Source of the DNA: Halorubrum lacusprofundi ATCC 49239
Lineage (GTDB): Archaea; Halobacteriota; Halobacteria; Halobacteriales; Haloferacaceae
Assembly (NCBI RefSeq): GCF_000022205.1
Contig: NC_012029.1
Location: forward strand, 496,001-560,000
Direction of reading: 5' to 3'
Length of the DNA stretch: 64,000 bases
Part shown: piece after piece, positions 17,907 through 25,825 of the stretch
Position numbering within the stretch: the stretch's first letter is position 1
Layout: each line of letters begins with the position of its first letter
Position numbers and translations under genes: made by a program
The notes under the pieces: generated by a model
Databases searched by the model: none
What the model was told of the DNA's origin: nothing
Seen by the model: the letters and a program-made list of their open reading frames with translations, nothing else

Positions 17907-18242
17907 CGCGCGCCAGTGAACGGCTTTTAAGCCGCGAACGGCGCCGCGCGAGGGAGTCGGTCGCCGCAGGCGACCGACGAGGCTGGGGAGGCGTGAGGTG
18001 CGGTTGCGGTGCGGTCGGGGTGGGACTCAAAGGGGCAGTCGCCGGCGGCCTTGCCGCCGGCTGCCAGAGGCGCTTCGCGCCTCGCTGTCACCGGCGCATC
18101 GCGCCGGTTGCAAGCGAGAGCGAAGCTCTCGCCCTGCCGCGAGGACGACGGTGGCCGCAGCCAGCACCGGAGCGAGTGAGCGGAGCGAACGAGCGAGGAG
18201 CGCAGCAAGACCCCCGAGTCGTCGCGGCTGGGGCTTTGGAGG
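17901..18242 (+). repeat. structured hairpin-rich repeat, left copy
   Basis: A non-coding stretch of about 340 bp. It shares ordered conserved blocks with the inverted copy at 19960-20204: CGGTGGCGCGC (17901-17911), CGAGGGAG (17949-17956), a block around GAGGCTGGGGAGG (17979-18003), GGGACTCAAAGGGGCAG (18022-18038) and GGCTGGGGCTTTGGAGG (18226-18242). Between the blocks lie perfect hairpins with 3-nt loops: 17956-17978 (10-bp stem), 18041-18061 (9 bp), 18067-18083 (7 bp), 18090-18108 (8 bp), 18114-18132 (8 bp). The stretch 17867-18382 contains no credible gene; the remainder (18243-18382) is the ffh upstream region with a TATA-like CTTTAC near 18352. Confidence 0.9.
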
Positions 18243-18382
18243 CCTTTACCGTCGATCCACCGATCGATGCATAACTGAGCAGTTGGGCTCTGAAAGTACT
18301 AGCAACCGATCCAGCGTCCGAGATGTATTCCGCGACCGCCGACGAACAAAGCTTTACCGCGTCGGCCGCCTATTTCCGGCAA

Positions 18383-19777
18383 ATGGTACTCGACGACCTC
18401 GGTACGTCCCTCCGGAGCAGCCTCGACAAGCTCCAGGGGAAGTCCCGACTCTCCGAGAGCGACGTCGAGGAGATCGTCAAGGAGATCCAGCGTTCGCTCC
18501 TCTCCGCCGACGTCGACGTCTCCCTCGTCATGGAGCTGTCGGACTCGATCAAGACCCGCGCCCTCGAAGAGGAGCCGCCGGGCGGCACGACCGCGAAAGA
18601 CCACGTCCTCAAGATCGTCTACGAGGAGATGGTCGAACTGGTCGGTGACTCCACCGAACTCCCCTTAGAGAACCAGACGATCCTGCTGGCTGGCCTCCAA
18701 GGGTCCGGGAAGACCACCTCCGCCGCCAAGATGGCGTGGTGGTTCTCGAAGAAGGGGCTCCGCCCCGCCGTCATCCAGACGGACACCTTCCGGCCGGGCG
18801 CGTACGACCAGGCCAAGCAGATGTGCGAGCGCGCCGAGGTCGACTTCTACGGCGACCCCGACAACGACGATCCGGTCGCGATCGCCCGTGAGGGCCTCGA
18901 AGCGACCGCGGACGCCGACGTGCACATCGTGGACACGGCCGGGCGCCACGCGCTCGAAGACGACCTCATCGCGGAGATCGAGGAGATCGAGCGCGCGGTC
19001 GACCCCGACCGCTCGCTGCTCGTGCTCGACGCCGCGATCGGACAGGGCGCGAAAGAGCAGGCCCGCCAGTTCGAGAAGTCGATCGGCATCGAGGGCGTGA
19101 TGATCACCAAGCTCGACGGGACCGCGAAGGGTGGGGGTGCGCTGACCGCGGTCAACGAGACCGACTCCTCCATCGCTTTCCTCGGGACCGGCGAGACGGT
19201 TCAGGATATCGAGCGGTTCGAGCCCTCCGGGTTCATCTCGCGGCTGCTTGGGATGGGCGATCTCAAGCAGCTCTCCGAGCGCGTCGAACGCGCCATGGCG
19301 GAGGCTCAAGAGGAGGACGAGGATTGGGACCCCGAAGACATGCTACAGGGTGAGTTCACCCTGAAGGACATGAAACGGCAGATGGACGCGATGAACCGGA
19401 TGGGCCCCCTCGATCAGGTGATGGACATGATCCCCGGCATGGGCGGCGGGATGATGGACCAGCTCCCGGACGACGCGATGGACGTGACCCAAGACCGGAT
19501 GCGTCGGTTCGAGCGCATCATGGACTCGATGACCGACGAGGAGTTAGAGCAGCCCCGCGTCGTCGGCCAGTCGCGCACCGAGCGGATCGCCCGCGGCTCC
19601 GGTACCGACGAGGAGACGGTTCGGCAGCTCTTAGAGCAGCACTCCATGATGGAACAGACGATCAGCCAGTTCCAGGGGATGGGCGAAGGCGACATGCAGC
19701 GGATGATGAAGAAGATGGGCGGCGGCGAGGGCGGCGGCCTCGGCGACATGATGGGCGGCGGGAAAGGGCCGTTTTAA
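18383..19777 (+). CDS. ffh: signal recognition particle protein SRP54
   Basis: A 464-residue GTPase that binds 7S RNA and signal peptides of nascent chains and delivers ribosomes to FtsY. N domain about 1-85; G domain with G1 GLQGSGKTT (about 103-111), DTAGRH, and TKLDG; M domain from about 295, Met-rich with many GM repeats, ending [11 protein letters not shown]. The ATG at 18383 gives MVLDDLG, the usual archaeal N-terminus; the open frame upstream is repeat-derived. A TATA-like element about 27 bp upstream suggests a leaderless transcript. Oddly, the gene is bracketed by inverted copies of a hairpin-rich repeat. Confidence 0.95.
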   Translation: MVLDDLGTSLRSSLDKLQGKSRLSESDVEEIVKEIQRSLLSADVDVSLVMELSDSIKTRALEEEPPGGTTAKDHVLKIVYEEMVELVGDSTELPLENQTILLAGLQGSGKTTSAAKMAWWFSKKGLRPAVIQTDTFRPGAYDQAKQMCERAEVDFYGDPDNDDPVAIAREGLEATADADVHIVDTAGRHALEDDLIAEIEEIERAVDPDRSLLVLDAAIGQGAKEQARQFEKSIGIEGVMITKLDGTAKGGGALTAVNETDSSIAFLGTGETVQDIERFEPSGFISRLLGMGDLKQLSERVERAMAEAQEEDEDWDPEDMLQGEFTLKDMKRQMDAMNRMGPLDQVMDMIPGMGGGMMDQLPDDAMDVTQDRMRRFERIMDSMTDEELEQPRVVGQSRTERIARGSGTDEETVRQLLEQHSMMEQTISQFQGMGEGDMQRMMKKMGGGEGGGLGDMMGGGKGPF

Positions 19778-19881
19778 GGAGTCGATCGAGGGTAGCTTTT
19801 GATCGGTCGGTTGGACGTTGCGAACGGAGGACTCGGCACGGTCGTCGTCGACTCTTCAGCCGATCGCTTATAAATAGACGC

Positions 19882-19917
19882 TGCCGCCGGCTGCCAGAGG
19901 CGCTTCGCGCCTCGCTG
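19882..19917 (+). repeat. 36-bp direct repeat of hairpin module
   Basis: Identical over 36 bp to 18052-18087 and in the same orientation. It includes the perfect hairpin GAGGCGC-TTC-GCGCCTC. In the left location this module lies inside the structured repeat; here it lies outside the right copy, next to the ffh terminus, so the module seems able to sit in different contexts. Confidence 0.93.
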
Positions 19918-19959
19918 CCGCTCGTTTATAAACGGTTGCTGGCAGATCGCCGATGAATA

Positions 19960-20204
19960 CCTCCAAAGCCCCAGCCGGCGAGGCGGGCGCACGCTCGCTG
20001 CGCGCTTCAGTCGCTCACTCCGTTCGCTCCTTCCAGTGCTTACGTCGCCTGCGCCCGCCTCGCCGGCTGCCCCTTTGAGTCCCGCCCGGCACAGCACCGC
20101 ACCTCACCCCTCCCCAGCCTCGCCGCGGCCGCCGTCGGCGGCCGCGGGCTCCCTCGTGCCGTCTGTTCGCGCCCCTTCGGGCCGCTCACCGGGGCGCGCC
20201 ACCG
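19960..20204 (-). repeat. structured hairpin-rich repeat, right copy
   Basis: Read on the minus strand it carries the same ordered blocks as the copy at 17901-18242: GCGCGCCACCG complement at 20194-20204, the GAGGGAG block at 20149-20156, the GGCTGGGGAGG block near 20097-20121, the 17-bp block at 20067-20083 and the 17-bp end block at 19960-19976. Its hairpin at 20123-20147 (11-bp stem, 3-nt loop) takes the place of the unrelated 17956-17978 hairpin of the left copy. A perfect 20-bp stem (19972-19991 with 20050-20069) encloses a 58-nt loop. Confidence 0.88.
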
Positions 20205-20212
20205 CACACCAT

Positions 20213-20893
20213 TTATAAGTTCGTGTCTGTCTCCATATCTTTGGTCGCCTCTTCGAGCCCGTCGTTGCGGGCGGTTTCGGCGTGCGAGCCCTCGATATCG
20301 GCGTCGGTGAGGAGGTCGCGGAACTCGTCGCGGAACCGGTCGTTCGCGCGGGTGGAGGTCAGGTCCACGCGGGCGACCCGGGCGTATTTCGCGACGGCGT
20401 CGGGATCGGCATCGAGGGCATCGGCGCACTCGACGATCGAGCGCCCCTCGGCGGTCAGCCGCTTCAGGTCCGCGTAGTCGAACGCGTCGTCGTCGACCTC
20501 GCGGTCGGCCTCGCGGACGAGGTGGAGGTCGAACCGCGCGTCGCGGACGGTCGCGGGGTCGACGACGGGTGCGGCTTCCGAGCCAGCCCCCGCCTCGCTC
20601 CTCTCGTCGTCCCCGTCCGCCTCGCGCTTCTCGTCGAGCGCGGTCGCAACCGCCTCGTCGTCGTCCTTCTCGAAGCGGCCACGGGCGATCCGGGCGTAGG
20701 TCGCGTCGTCGAGATCGGTCGAGAAGTCGTACCGCTCGCGCATCGCGGCGACGAGCTCGCGGACCCGCTCGTCGATCACCGCGTCGTCGCGGTCGGTGAG
20801 CGTCCCGCGCGACTCCGCCTGCCGCTCGGTGACCGTGCCGGACCCGGTGGTCTCGACGAAGAGATCGCGGAGATCGGAGGTCTTCTCGTCCAT
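20213..20893 (-). CDS. conditioned medium-induced protein 4-like
   Basis: A 226-residue acidic protein that I recognise as resembling the haloarchaeal 'conditioned medium-induced protein 4' family: MDEKTSDLRDLFVETTG at the N-terminus, a VAAMRERYDFSTDLDD block (about 50-65), then ARFDLHLVRE and a likely helix-turn-helix stretch (LKRLTAEGRSIVECADAL, VAKYARVARVDL). A DNA-binding role is suggested by the two HTH-like repeats but is not established. The stop codon lies in an ATTTATAAG motif at the edge of the right structured repeat. Start at 20893 chosen because it matches the family's MDEKT opening. Confidence 0.65.
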   Translation of the reverse strand: MDEKTSDLRDLFVETTGSGTVTERQAESRGTLTDRDDAVIDERVRELVAAMRERYDFSTDLDDATYARIARGRFEKDDDEAVATALDEKREADGDDERSEAGAGSEAAPVVDPATVRDARFDLHLVREADREVDDDAFDYADLKRLTAEGRSIVECADALDADPDAVAKYARVARVDLTSTRANDRFRDEFRDLLTDADIEGSHAETARNDGLEEATKDMETDTNL

Positions 20894-21042
20894 GGGCGAG
20901 CCGTTACGCGCCGGCGGTAAATAAGTCTCGCGTCCGGTCTGGTCGTTCTTGACGGTCTCCGGCGGTATCGAGCGAAGACCGCCGGTGGTCGCCAGCATCG
21001 TCAACCAGTATCTTCAAGTCGGTTTACGAGGGTGTCGGAGAC

Positions 21043-21624
21043 ATGGCAACCAGCACGGAATCGGTGGATCTCGTCGGCGACGAGGCCGCGACGAACCTCG
21101 CCCGCGCGGCGCTGTTCGCCGCGCTCGTCGGCGCGTTCGCGTACGTGACGTTCCCGAATCCCGTCTCGCCCGTCTCGGTGACGCTCCAGGTACTCGGCGT
21201 GTTCCTCGCCGGGATCTACCTCGGTCCAGTGTGGGGGGCGGCATCAATCGTCCTCTACCTCGCGGCCGGCGCGCTGGGCGCCCCGGTGTTCCAAGGCGGC
21301 TCCGCCGGTGTGGGCCAGCTCGTGGGCCAGTCGGCGGGCTACCTCTGGTCGTACCCGCTCGCTGCTGCCGCGGTCGGCGCGGTCGTCCACCGCGGCGTGA
21401 CGCCCCGCGACCTCGACACGGTCGGGCTCCCGACGCTTGTCGGCGCGATGGTCCTCGGTACCGTCGTCATCTACGCGCTCGGAGTGGCCGGGCTCGCCTT
21501 TGTGCTCTCGCTCGGGCCAATCGAGGCGGTGACCGTCGGCGCCGTCGCGTTCCTCCCCGCGGAGGCGCTGAAGATCGCCGCCGCGGTCGGCATCGTTCGC
21601 TCCGACGCGGTCGCGGCCGCGTGA
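21043..21624 (+). CDS. bioY: biotin ECF transporter S component BioY
   Basis: A 193-residue membrane protein with six hydrophobic segments; substrate-specific subunit for biotin uptake. Family features include FPNPVSPVSVTLQVLGVFLAG (about 44-64; only partly quoted here), YLGPVWGAASIVLYLAAGALG and PVFQGGSAGVGQLVGQSAGY, the loop that shapes the biotin site. It heads a three-gene set with an ECF ATPase (starts 31 bp after the stop) and the T component. Haloarchaea are often biotin auxotrophs, consistent with a scavenging role. Confidence 0.9.
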   Translation: MATSTESVDLVGDEAATNLARAALFAALVGAFAYVTFPNPVSPVSVTLQVLGVFLAGIYLGPVWGAASIVLYLAAGALGAPVFQGGSAGVGQLVGQSAGYLWSYPLAAAAVGAVVHRGVTPRDLDTVGLPTLVGAMVLGTVVIYALGVAGLAFVLSLGPIEAVTVGAVAFLPAEALKIAAAVGIVRSDAVAAA

Positions 21625-21655
21625 GGCGGTCTGTGGCGGAATTCGAGGTGACGCC

Positions 21656-22471
21656 GTGATCGAGATCGAGGGCGTCACGTGTCGGTACGGCGGTGGGACT
21701 GAGAAGAGCGGTGACGGCGACGGCAAGGCGGACGGTGACCGCGTCACCGCCGTCGCCAACGTGACCCTCTCGATCCCCGAAGGCGAGTTCCTGATCGTCG
21801 CCGGCGCGAACGGCTCTGGCAAGACGACGCTCGTCCGGACGTTTAACGGGCTCGTGACGCCGGATTCGGGGACGGTCGCCGTCAACGGGACCCCCGTGAG
21901 CGACGACCTCGTCGCGGCCCGGACCGCGGTCGGGATGGTGTTTCAGGATCCGCGCGACCAGTTGGTGGCGTCGACCGTCGGCGCGGACGTGGCATTCGGC
22001 CCGGAGAATCTCGGACTCTCCCACGCCGAGATCGACCGGCGGGTCGCCGACGCGCTCGCCGCGGTGAACATGACCGGCCGCGAGGATGATCGGATCGCGA
22101 GCCTCTCTGGCGGCGAGCGCGAGCGCGTCGCGATCGCGGGTGTGCTCGCGATGGAGCCCGATCATCTCGTCTTGGACGAGCCGTTCACCGGGCTCGACGA
22201 GCCGGCCCGGCGGTCGGTACTCGACCGCCTGCGCGAACTCCGCGCGGCCGGGACGAGCGTGATCGTCGTCACCCACGACCTCCGCGACGTGCTCGGGCTC
22301 GCCGATCGGGTGCTCGGGCTGTCTGCGGGGCGTGTCGCGGTCGACGCCGCGCCGCGGGAGGCGGCCACGGATCTGCCGGAACTGGACGTGCGGGTTCCGG
22401 AAGGAGCGTTCGACGACCGACCTGTGAACACCGGCGCCGACGACACCGCCAGCGATACCGTCGACTCGTGA
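21656..22471 (+). CDS. bioM: ECF transporter ATPase (BioM/EcfA-like)
   Basis: A 271-residue ABC ATPase. Walker A GANGSGKTT (about 52-60), Q-loop VFQDPRDQLVAS, signature LSGGERERV, Walker B HLVLDEPF and the switch His in VVTHDLRD are all intact. GTG start. The Gly/Asp-rich stretch at about 14-25 is a small insertion in the first beta hairpin. It lies between bioY and the T component and overlaps the latter by 4 bp, so it most likely energises biotin uptake. Confidence 0.88.
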   Translation: MIEIEGVTCRYGGGTEKSGDGDGKADGDRVTAVANVTLSIPEGEFLIVAGANGSGKTTLVRTFNGLVTPDSGTVAVNGTPVSDDLVAARTAVGMVFQDPRDQLVASTVGADVAFGPENLGLSHAEIDRRVADALAAVNMTGREDDRIASLSGGERERVAIAGVLAMEPDHLVLDEPFTGLDEPARRSVLDRLRELRAAGTSVIVVTHDLRDVLGLADRVLGLSAGRVAVDAAPREAATDLPELDVRVPEGAFDDRPVNTGADDTASDTVDS

Positions 22472-23181
22472 CCCTCTCGTACGTCCCTGACGACTCGCTC
22501 GCCCATCGGCTTGACCCCCGGTCGAAGCTCCTCGTGCAGGTCGGGTTCGCGGCGGCGGCGTACACGTACACGACGCCCCGCGGGCTCGCCGCGCTCACCC
22601 TTCTCGCCGTCGTCTGCCTTCGCCTCGCCGGTGGCGGCCCCCGCGACCTGTGGACGTACCGGGTCGCGTTCCCGGTACTTCTGGTCGCCCCCCTCGTCGC
22701 CGGCGCGACGCTCGGGACGCCGTGGTTTCGGGTTGACCGCGCCGCAACCACGGGGCTCGCGAGCTACCGCGTCCTGCTGATCCTCGTCGTCGCCGCCGGC
22801 TACGTCAGGTCGACGCCGGTCCGGGACTCGCGAGCGGCGATCCAGCGTTCGGTCCCGGGAAAGCCCGGCCAGTTCCTCGGAACCGGCGTCGCGCTCGTGT
22901 TCCGGTTCCTCCCGCTGTTGAAGCGGGACTTGCTGACGGCCCGTGAGGCGGTTCGGGCGCGCGGTGGCGGGGCGCTCCCGGTCCGCGATCGCATGCGGCT
23001 CGTCGCCGTCGCGGGGATCAACCGGGCGTTCGGGCGGGCAGATCGGTTGGGGACCGCGCTGAACGCCCGATGTTTCGCGTGGAATCCGACGCTCCCGCGA
23101 CTCGCGCTCGGTCCCGCGGACTACCCGGCGCTCGCGGTCGGCGGGGGGTTGGTGGTGGCGGCCGTGGCGAGCGTGGTGTAG
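22468..23181 (+). CDS. bioN: ECF transporter T component (BioN/EcfT-like)
   Basis: A 237-residue transmembrane coupling protein that joins the ATPase to BioY. Family features: AHRLDPRSKLLVQ at the N-terminus, about five membrane helices, and coupling-helix patterns with Ala-Arg-Gly (AREAVRARGGG, about 150-160, and GTALNARCF). GTG start in a 4-bp overlap with the ATPase gene. The stop codon falls within the first of two 13-bp direct repeats (23176-23188, 23202-23214). Confidence 0.85.
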   Translation: MTLSYVPDDSLAHRLDPRSKLLVQVGFAAAAYTYTTPRGLAALTLLAVVCLRLAGGGPRDLWTYRVAFPVLLVAPLVAGATLGTPWFRVDRAATTGLASYRVLLILVVAAGYVRSTPVRDSRAAIQRSVPGKPGQFLGTGVALVFRFLPLLKRDLLTAREAVRARGGGALPVRDRMRLVAVAGINRAFGRADRLGTALNARCFAWNPTLPRLALGPADYPALAVGGGLVVAAVASVV

Positions 23182-23214
23182 CGGCCCGGGCAGCAACAGT
23201 CGTGTAGCGGCCCG
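23176..23214 (+). repeat. 13-bp direct repeat across the ecfT stop
   Basis: GTGTAGCGGCCCG occurs at 23176-23188 and again at 23202-23214, 26 bp apart. The TAG inside the first copy ends the T-component gene. It resembles, on a smaller scale, the duplication over the pantoate kinase stop. Confidence 0.85.
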
Positions 23215-23302
23215 AGCGGCGGCGTCGTATAGCCGGGAAACACCGGGCGACGCGTCCCGCGTTGTGACAAGCTTTAACCCGGCCGTATCCGCCTGATCGA
23301 TT

Positions 23303-25477
23303 ATGACTCCCTTGCAGGCGGCCACCCGGGAGACGTTCTGGACAATCGGTCCAATCGGGAAGGTCGCGTTCTACTGGCTCGCCGTAGTCGCGATCCTCGT
23401 GTTCCTGTACGGGGTGTACGCCCGGTTCGCGGCGTACGCCCGCGGGAGCGAGGACCCGCGCGATCGGCTGACGAATCTCCCCGCCCGAACGGTCGCGGCG
23501 ACGAAGACGGTGCTCTCGAACGAGAACCAGTTCGACCGCGACCTGTACGCCGGCGTGATGCACACGTTCGTACTGTGGGGCTTTCTCACCCTGCTCGTCG
23601 CGACGACCATCCTCGGGTTCGACATCGACGTGTACCGCCCGCTCGCGGGCGAGTCGTTCTGGGTGGGGGACTTCTATTTAGCCTACCAGTTCACCGTCGA
23701 CGCGTTCGGCCTGCTGTTCGTCGTCGGCGTCGGCATGGCTATGGTTCGCCGCTACCGCGACCGCGACGGGCGGTTGTGGGGGAAACACACCTCGCTCGAA
23801 GACGACGCGTTCGTCTGGACCCTCTTCGCACTCGGCGTCGGCGGCTTCGTCGTGCAGGCGCTCGGCATCGTCGGCCAGCCCGCGCGGGCCGACGAGACGG
23901 TGAGCTTCATCGGCATGGCGATGGCCGCCGGCTTTCGGTGGGTCGGGCTGACGCCCGGCGGCGCGGAGGCGATCTACGGCGTTATCTGGTGGAGCCACTC
24001 GCTGCTGGCGTTCGCCTTCATCGCGTGGATCCCGTACGCCAAGCCGTTCCACATGATCTCCTCGTTCGCGAACGTCGTCGCCCGCGACGAGAACGCGGGC
24101 GCGCGGCTCCCCAACGTCCCCGCCGACCTCGATCACACCAACGCGGAGTCGCTCGACGACTTCACGTGGAAGGAGCTCATGGACGGCGACGCCTGCACGA
24201 AGTGCGGCCGGTGTACCGACGCCTGCCCGGCCGACACGGTCGGCCGGAACCTCGACCCGCGGGACGTGATTCTCGATCTGAAGGCGTACCGCGAGTCCGT
24301 GAGCGACGATCCGGTGGCGGGGCGCCGCGACGAAATGGCGACCGACGGCGGGGTTGCGAGCGCAGGCGGCGGCACCGTCCCCATCGTCGCCGATGAGGGC
24401 GGCGTCATCGACAGCGAGTCGATGGAGTCGTGTATGTCCTGTATGGCCTGCATGGACGCCTGCCCCGTCGACATCGAACACCTCACCTCCTTCACGAAGA
24501 TGAACCGCCAGCTTGTCGACGAGGGCGCAGTCGACTCCAACCTACAGAGCGTGTTCCAAGACGTGATGCAGAAGGGGAACACCTTCGGCGAGTCGCAGTC
24601 GGCTCGCGGGGACTGGGCGGACGAACTGGACGATCTCGAGATCGACGACGCCCGCGAGCACGAGGTGGAGTACCTCTGGTACGTCGGCGACTACCCGAGC
24701 TTCGACGACCGGAACAAGAAGGTCGCTCGCGCGCTCGCTCGACTGTTCGACGAGGCTGACGTGTCGTTCGGAATCCTGTTCGACGACGAGAAGACGGACG
24801 GCAACGACATCCGCCGGATCGGCGAGGAGTTCCTCTACTTAGAACTCGCCGGCCACCACGTCGAGACGTTCGCGGACTGCGAGTTCGACTCGATCGTCTG
24901 TACGGACCCGCACTCGTACAACACGATCAAAAACGAGTACCCCGAGGTCGACTTCGCGGAGTTCGCCGACGACCCGATGATGCCGTTCGACCGCGAGGAG
25001 CCGTGGAACGCCGACGGCGAAGTCGACGTGTTCCACTGGACGCAGGTGGTCGAGGAGTTGGTCGAAGACGGTCGACTTGACCTGTCAGGCGACGAGCTCG
25101 ACTACACCGTCACCTACCACGACCCGTGTCACCTCGGGCGGTACAACGACGAGTACGAGGCGCCCCGCGAACTGATCCGCGCGACCGGCGCCGACCTCCA
25201 CGAGATGCCGCGCTCGCGCGACGATTCCTTCTGCTGTGGCGGCGGCGGCGGTGGCCTGTGGACCGAACACGAGGAGACGGTCAAGCCGAGCGAGGAGCGC
25301 CTCCGGGAGGCGGTCGAGGACACCGACGCGGGCGCCGACATCGAGAAGTTCGTCGTCGCCTGTCCGATGTGTACGACGATGTTCGAAGACGGGCGGAAGA
25401 CGGGAGACTTCGAAGATGCCGTGGAGATCGTCGACGTGGCGGAGCTGTTGATCGAGGCGGTGGAGACGGAGTCGTAG
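23303..25477 (+). CDS. heterodisulfide-reductase-like membrane Fe-S oxidoreductase
   Basis: A 724-residue protein that joins an N-terminal membrane part (five or six helices to about residue 255, resembling NarI/HdrE-type cytochrome b subunits) to a cytoplasmic electron-transfer part. Two [4Fe-4S] ferredoxin-type motifs follow: CTKCGRCTDACPAD (about 298-311) and CMSCMACMDACPVD (about 377-390). The C-terminal half has CCG-type cysteine clusters: CHLGRYNDEY, CCGGGGGGLW and CPMCTTMF. Such HdrDE-like fusions pass electrons between the quinone pool and a soluble donor; in non-methanogenic haloarchaea the partner is not settled. The gene stands alone after the biotin transporter. Confidence 0.82.
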   Translation: MTPLQAATRETFWTIGPIGKVAFYWLAVVAILVFLYGVYARFAAYARGSEDPRDRLTNLPARTVAATKTVLSNENQFDRDLYAGVMHTFVLWGFLTLLVATTILGFDIDVYRPLAGESFWVGDFYLAYQFTVDAFGLLFVVGVGMAMVRRYRDRDGRLWGKHTSLEDDAFVWTLFALGVGGFVVQALGIVGQPARADETVSFIGMAMAAGFRWVGLTPGGAEAIYGVIWWSHSLLAFAFIAWIPYAKPFHMISSFANVVARDENAGARLPNVPADLDHTNAESLDDFTWKELMDGDACTKCGRCTDACPADTVGRNLDPRDVILDLKAYRESVSDDPVAGRRDEMATDGGVASAGGGTVPIVADEGGVIDSESMESCMSCMACMDACPVDIEHLTSFTKMNRQLVDEGAVDSNLQSVFQDVMQKGNTFGESQSARGDWADELDDLEIDDAREHEVEYLWYVGDYPSFDDRNKKVARALARLFDEADVSFGILFDDEKTDGNDIRRIGEEFLYLELAGHHVETFADCEFDSIVCTDPHSYNTIKNEYPEVDFAEFADDPMMPFDREEPWNADGEVDVFHWTQVVEELVEDGRLDLSGDELDYTVTYHDPCHLGRYNDEYEAPRELIRATGADLHEMPRSRDDSFCCGGGGGGLWTEHEETVKPSEERLREAVEDTDAGADIEKFVVACPMCTTMFEDGRKTGDFEDAVEIVDVAELLIEAVETES

Positions 25478-25825
25478 CCGGGTCGAGCTGGATCGTCGCC
25501 GGCTCGAAGCGGATCACCGGTCCGGCTCAGGCATCCGAGTCGGCGGTCGACGCCGACCGATCGGTGGCGTCGACAGAGTCGTCCACCCGACGCAGTAGCT
25601 CCCGCCCCGGCGCCCGGTCTCGCACGGGTGGGTCATCGCCCGGGTCTTCTCACGGAGGGGCTTAAGCATACGCTCGGATCTCCGATCGGCGACGGTGCCG
25701 CGGGACGCGCATCACGTCGCCTGTCGAGTACGTCTATATAGTGTATATAGTGCCGGGGAGCGATACTGCGTCGGTCGTACTGCTCATATCATACTACTTA
25801 ACCGGAACACACCCACAATCAGGTG
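25478..25825. other. non-coding region upstream of pstS
   Basis: 348 bp without a credible gene. It holds two adjacent exact copies of TATATAGTG (25735-25752) and an AT-rich stretch with TACTTAACC (25794-25802), which lies about 25-30 bp before the pstS start and is the best TATA candidate. The AT-rich repeats inside GC-rich surroundings make them candidates for phosphate-dependent control; I could not match them to a defined box. Confidence 0.6.
25735..25752 (+). promoter_or_regulatory. TATATAGTG direct repeat upstream of pstS
   Basis: Two head-to-tail copies of TATATAGTG, about 75-90 bp before pstS. Each copy also resembles a haloarchaeal TATA box, so it may be a second, upstream promoter or a regulator site for phosphate starvation control. 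Only the repeat itself is certain. Confidence 0.5.

Larger units (their letters stand above)
19778..20212. other. non-coding region downstream of ffh
   Basis: About 435 bp without a credible gene. From left to right it holds TATA-like TTATAAATAG (19868-19877), a 36-bp exact copy (19882-19917) of a hairpin module also present left of ffh, a perfect 12-bp palindrome CGTTTATAAACG (19923-19934), the right copy of the structured repeat (19960-20204, inverted) and a final ATTTATAAG that includes the stop codon of the CmI4-like gene. The three TTTATAA-like motifs could be promoters of an RNA, which is speculative. Confidence 0.75.

Noticed and set aside
17901-18382. 7S (SRP) RNA gene beside ffh
   Set aside because: I looked for the SRP Alu and S-domain features such as the helix 8 motif and did not find them; the hairpin array does not fold in that form.
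17998-18648. Open frame through the left structured repeat into ffh
   Set aside because: The predicted peptide is Arg/Ser repeat-like and shares that character with the antisense frame at 19774-20097 because both run through the same repeat family.
19774-20097. Minus-strand open frame next to the CmI4-like gene
   Set aside because: Lies wholly in non-coding repeat DNA with inverted-repeat bias; no start context or conserved domain.
17956-20147. CRISPR array near ffh
   Set aside because: The repeats are hairpins of differing sequence without regular spacers, and no cas genes are present.
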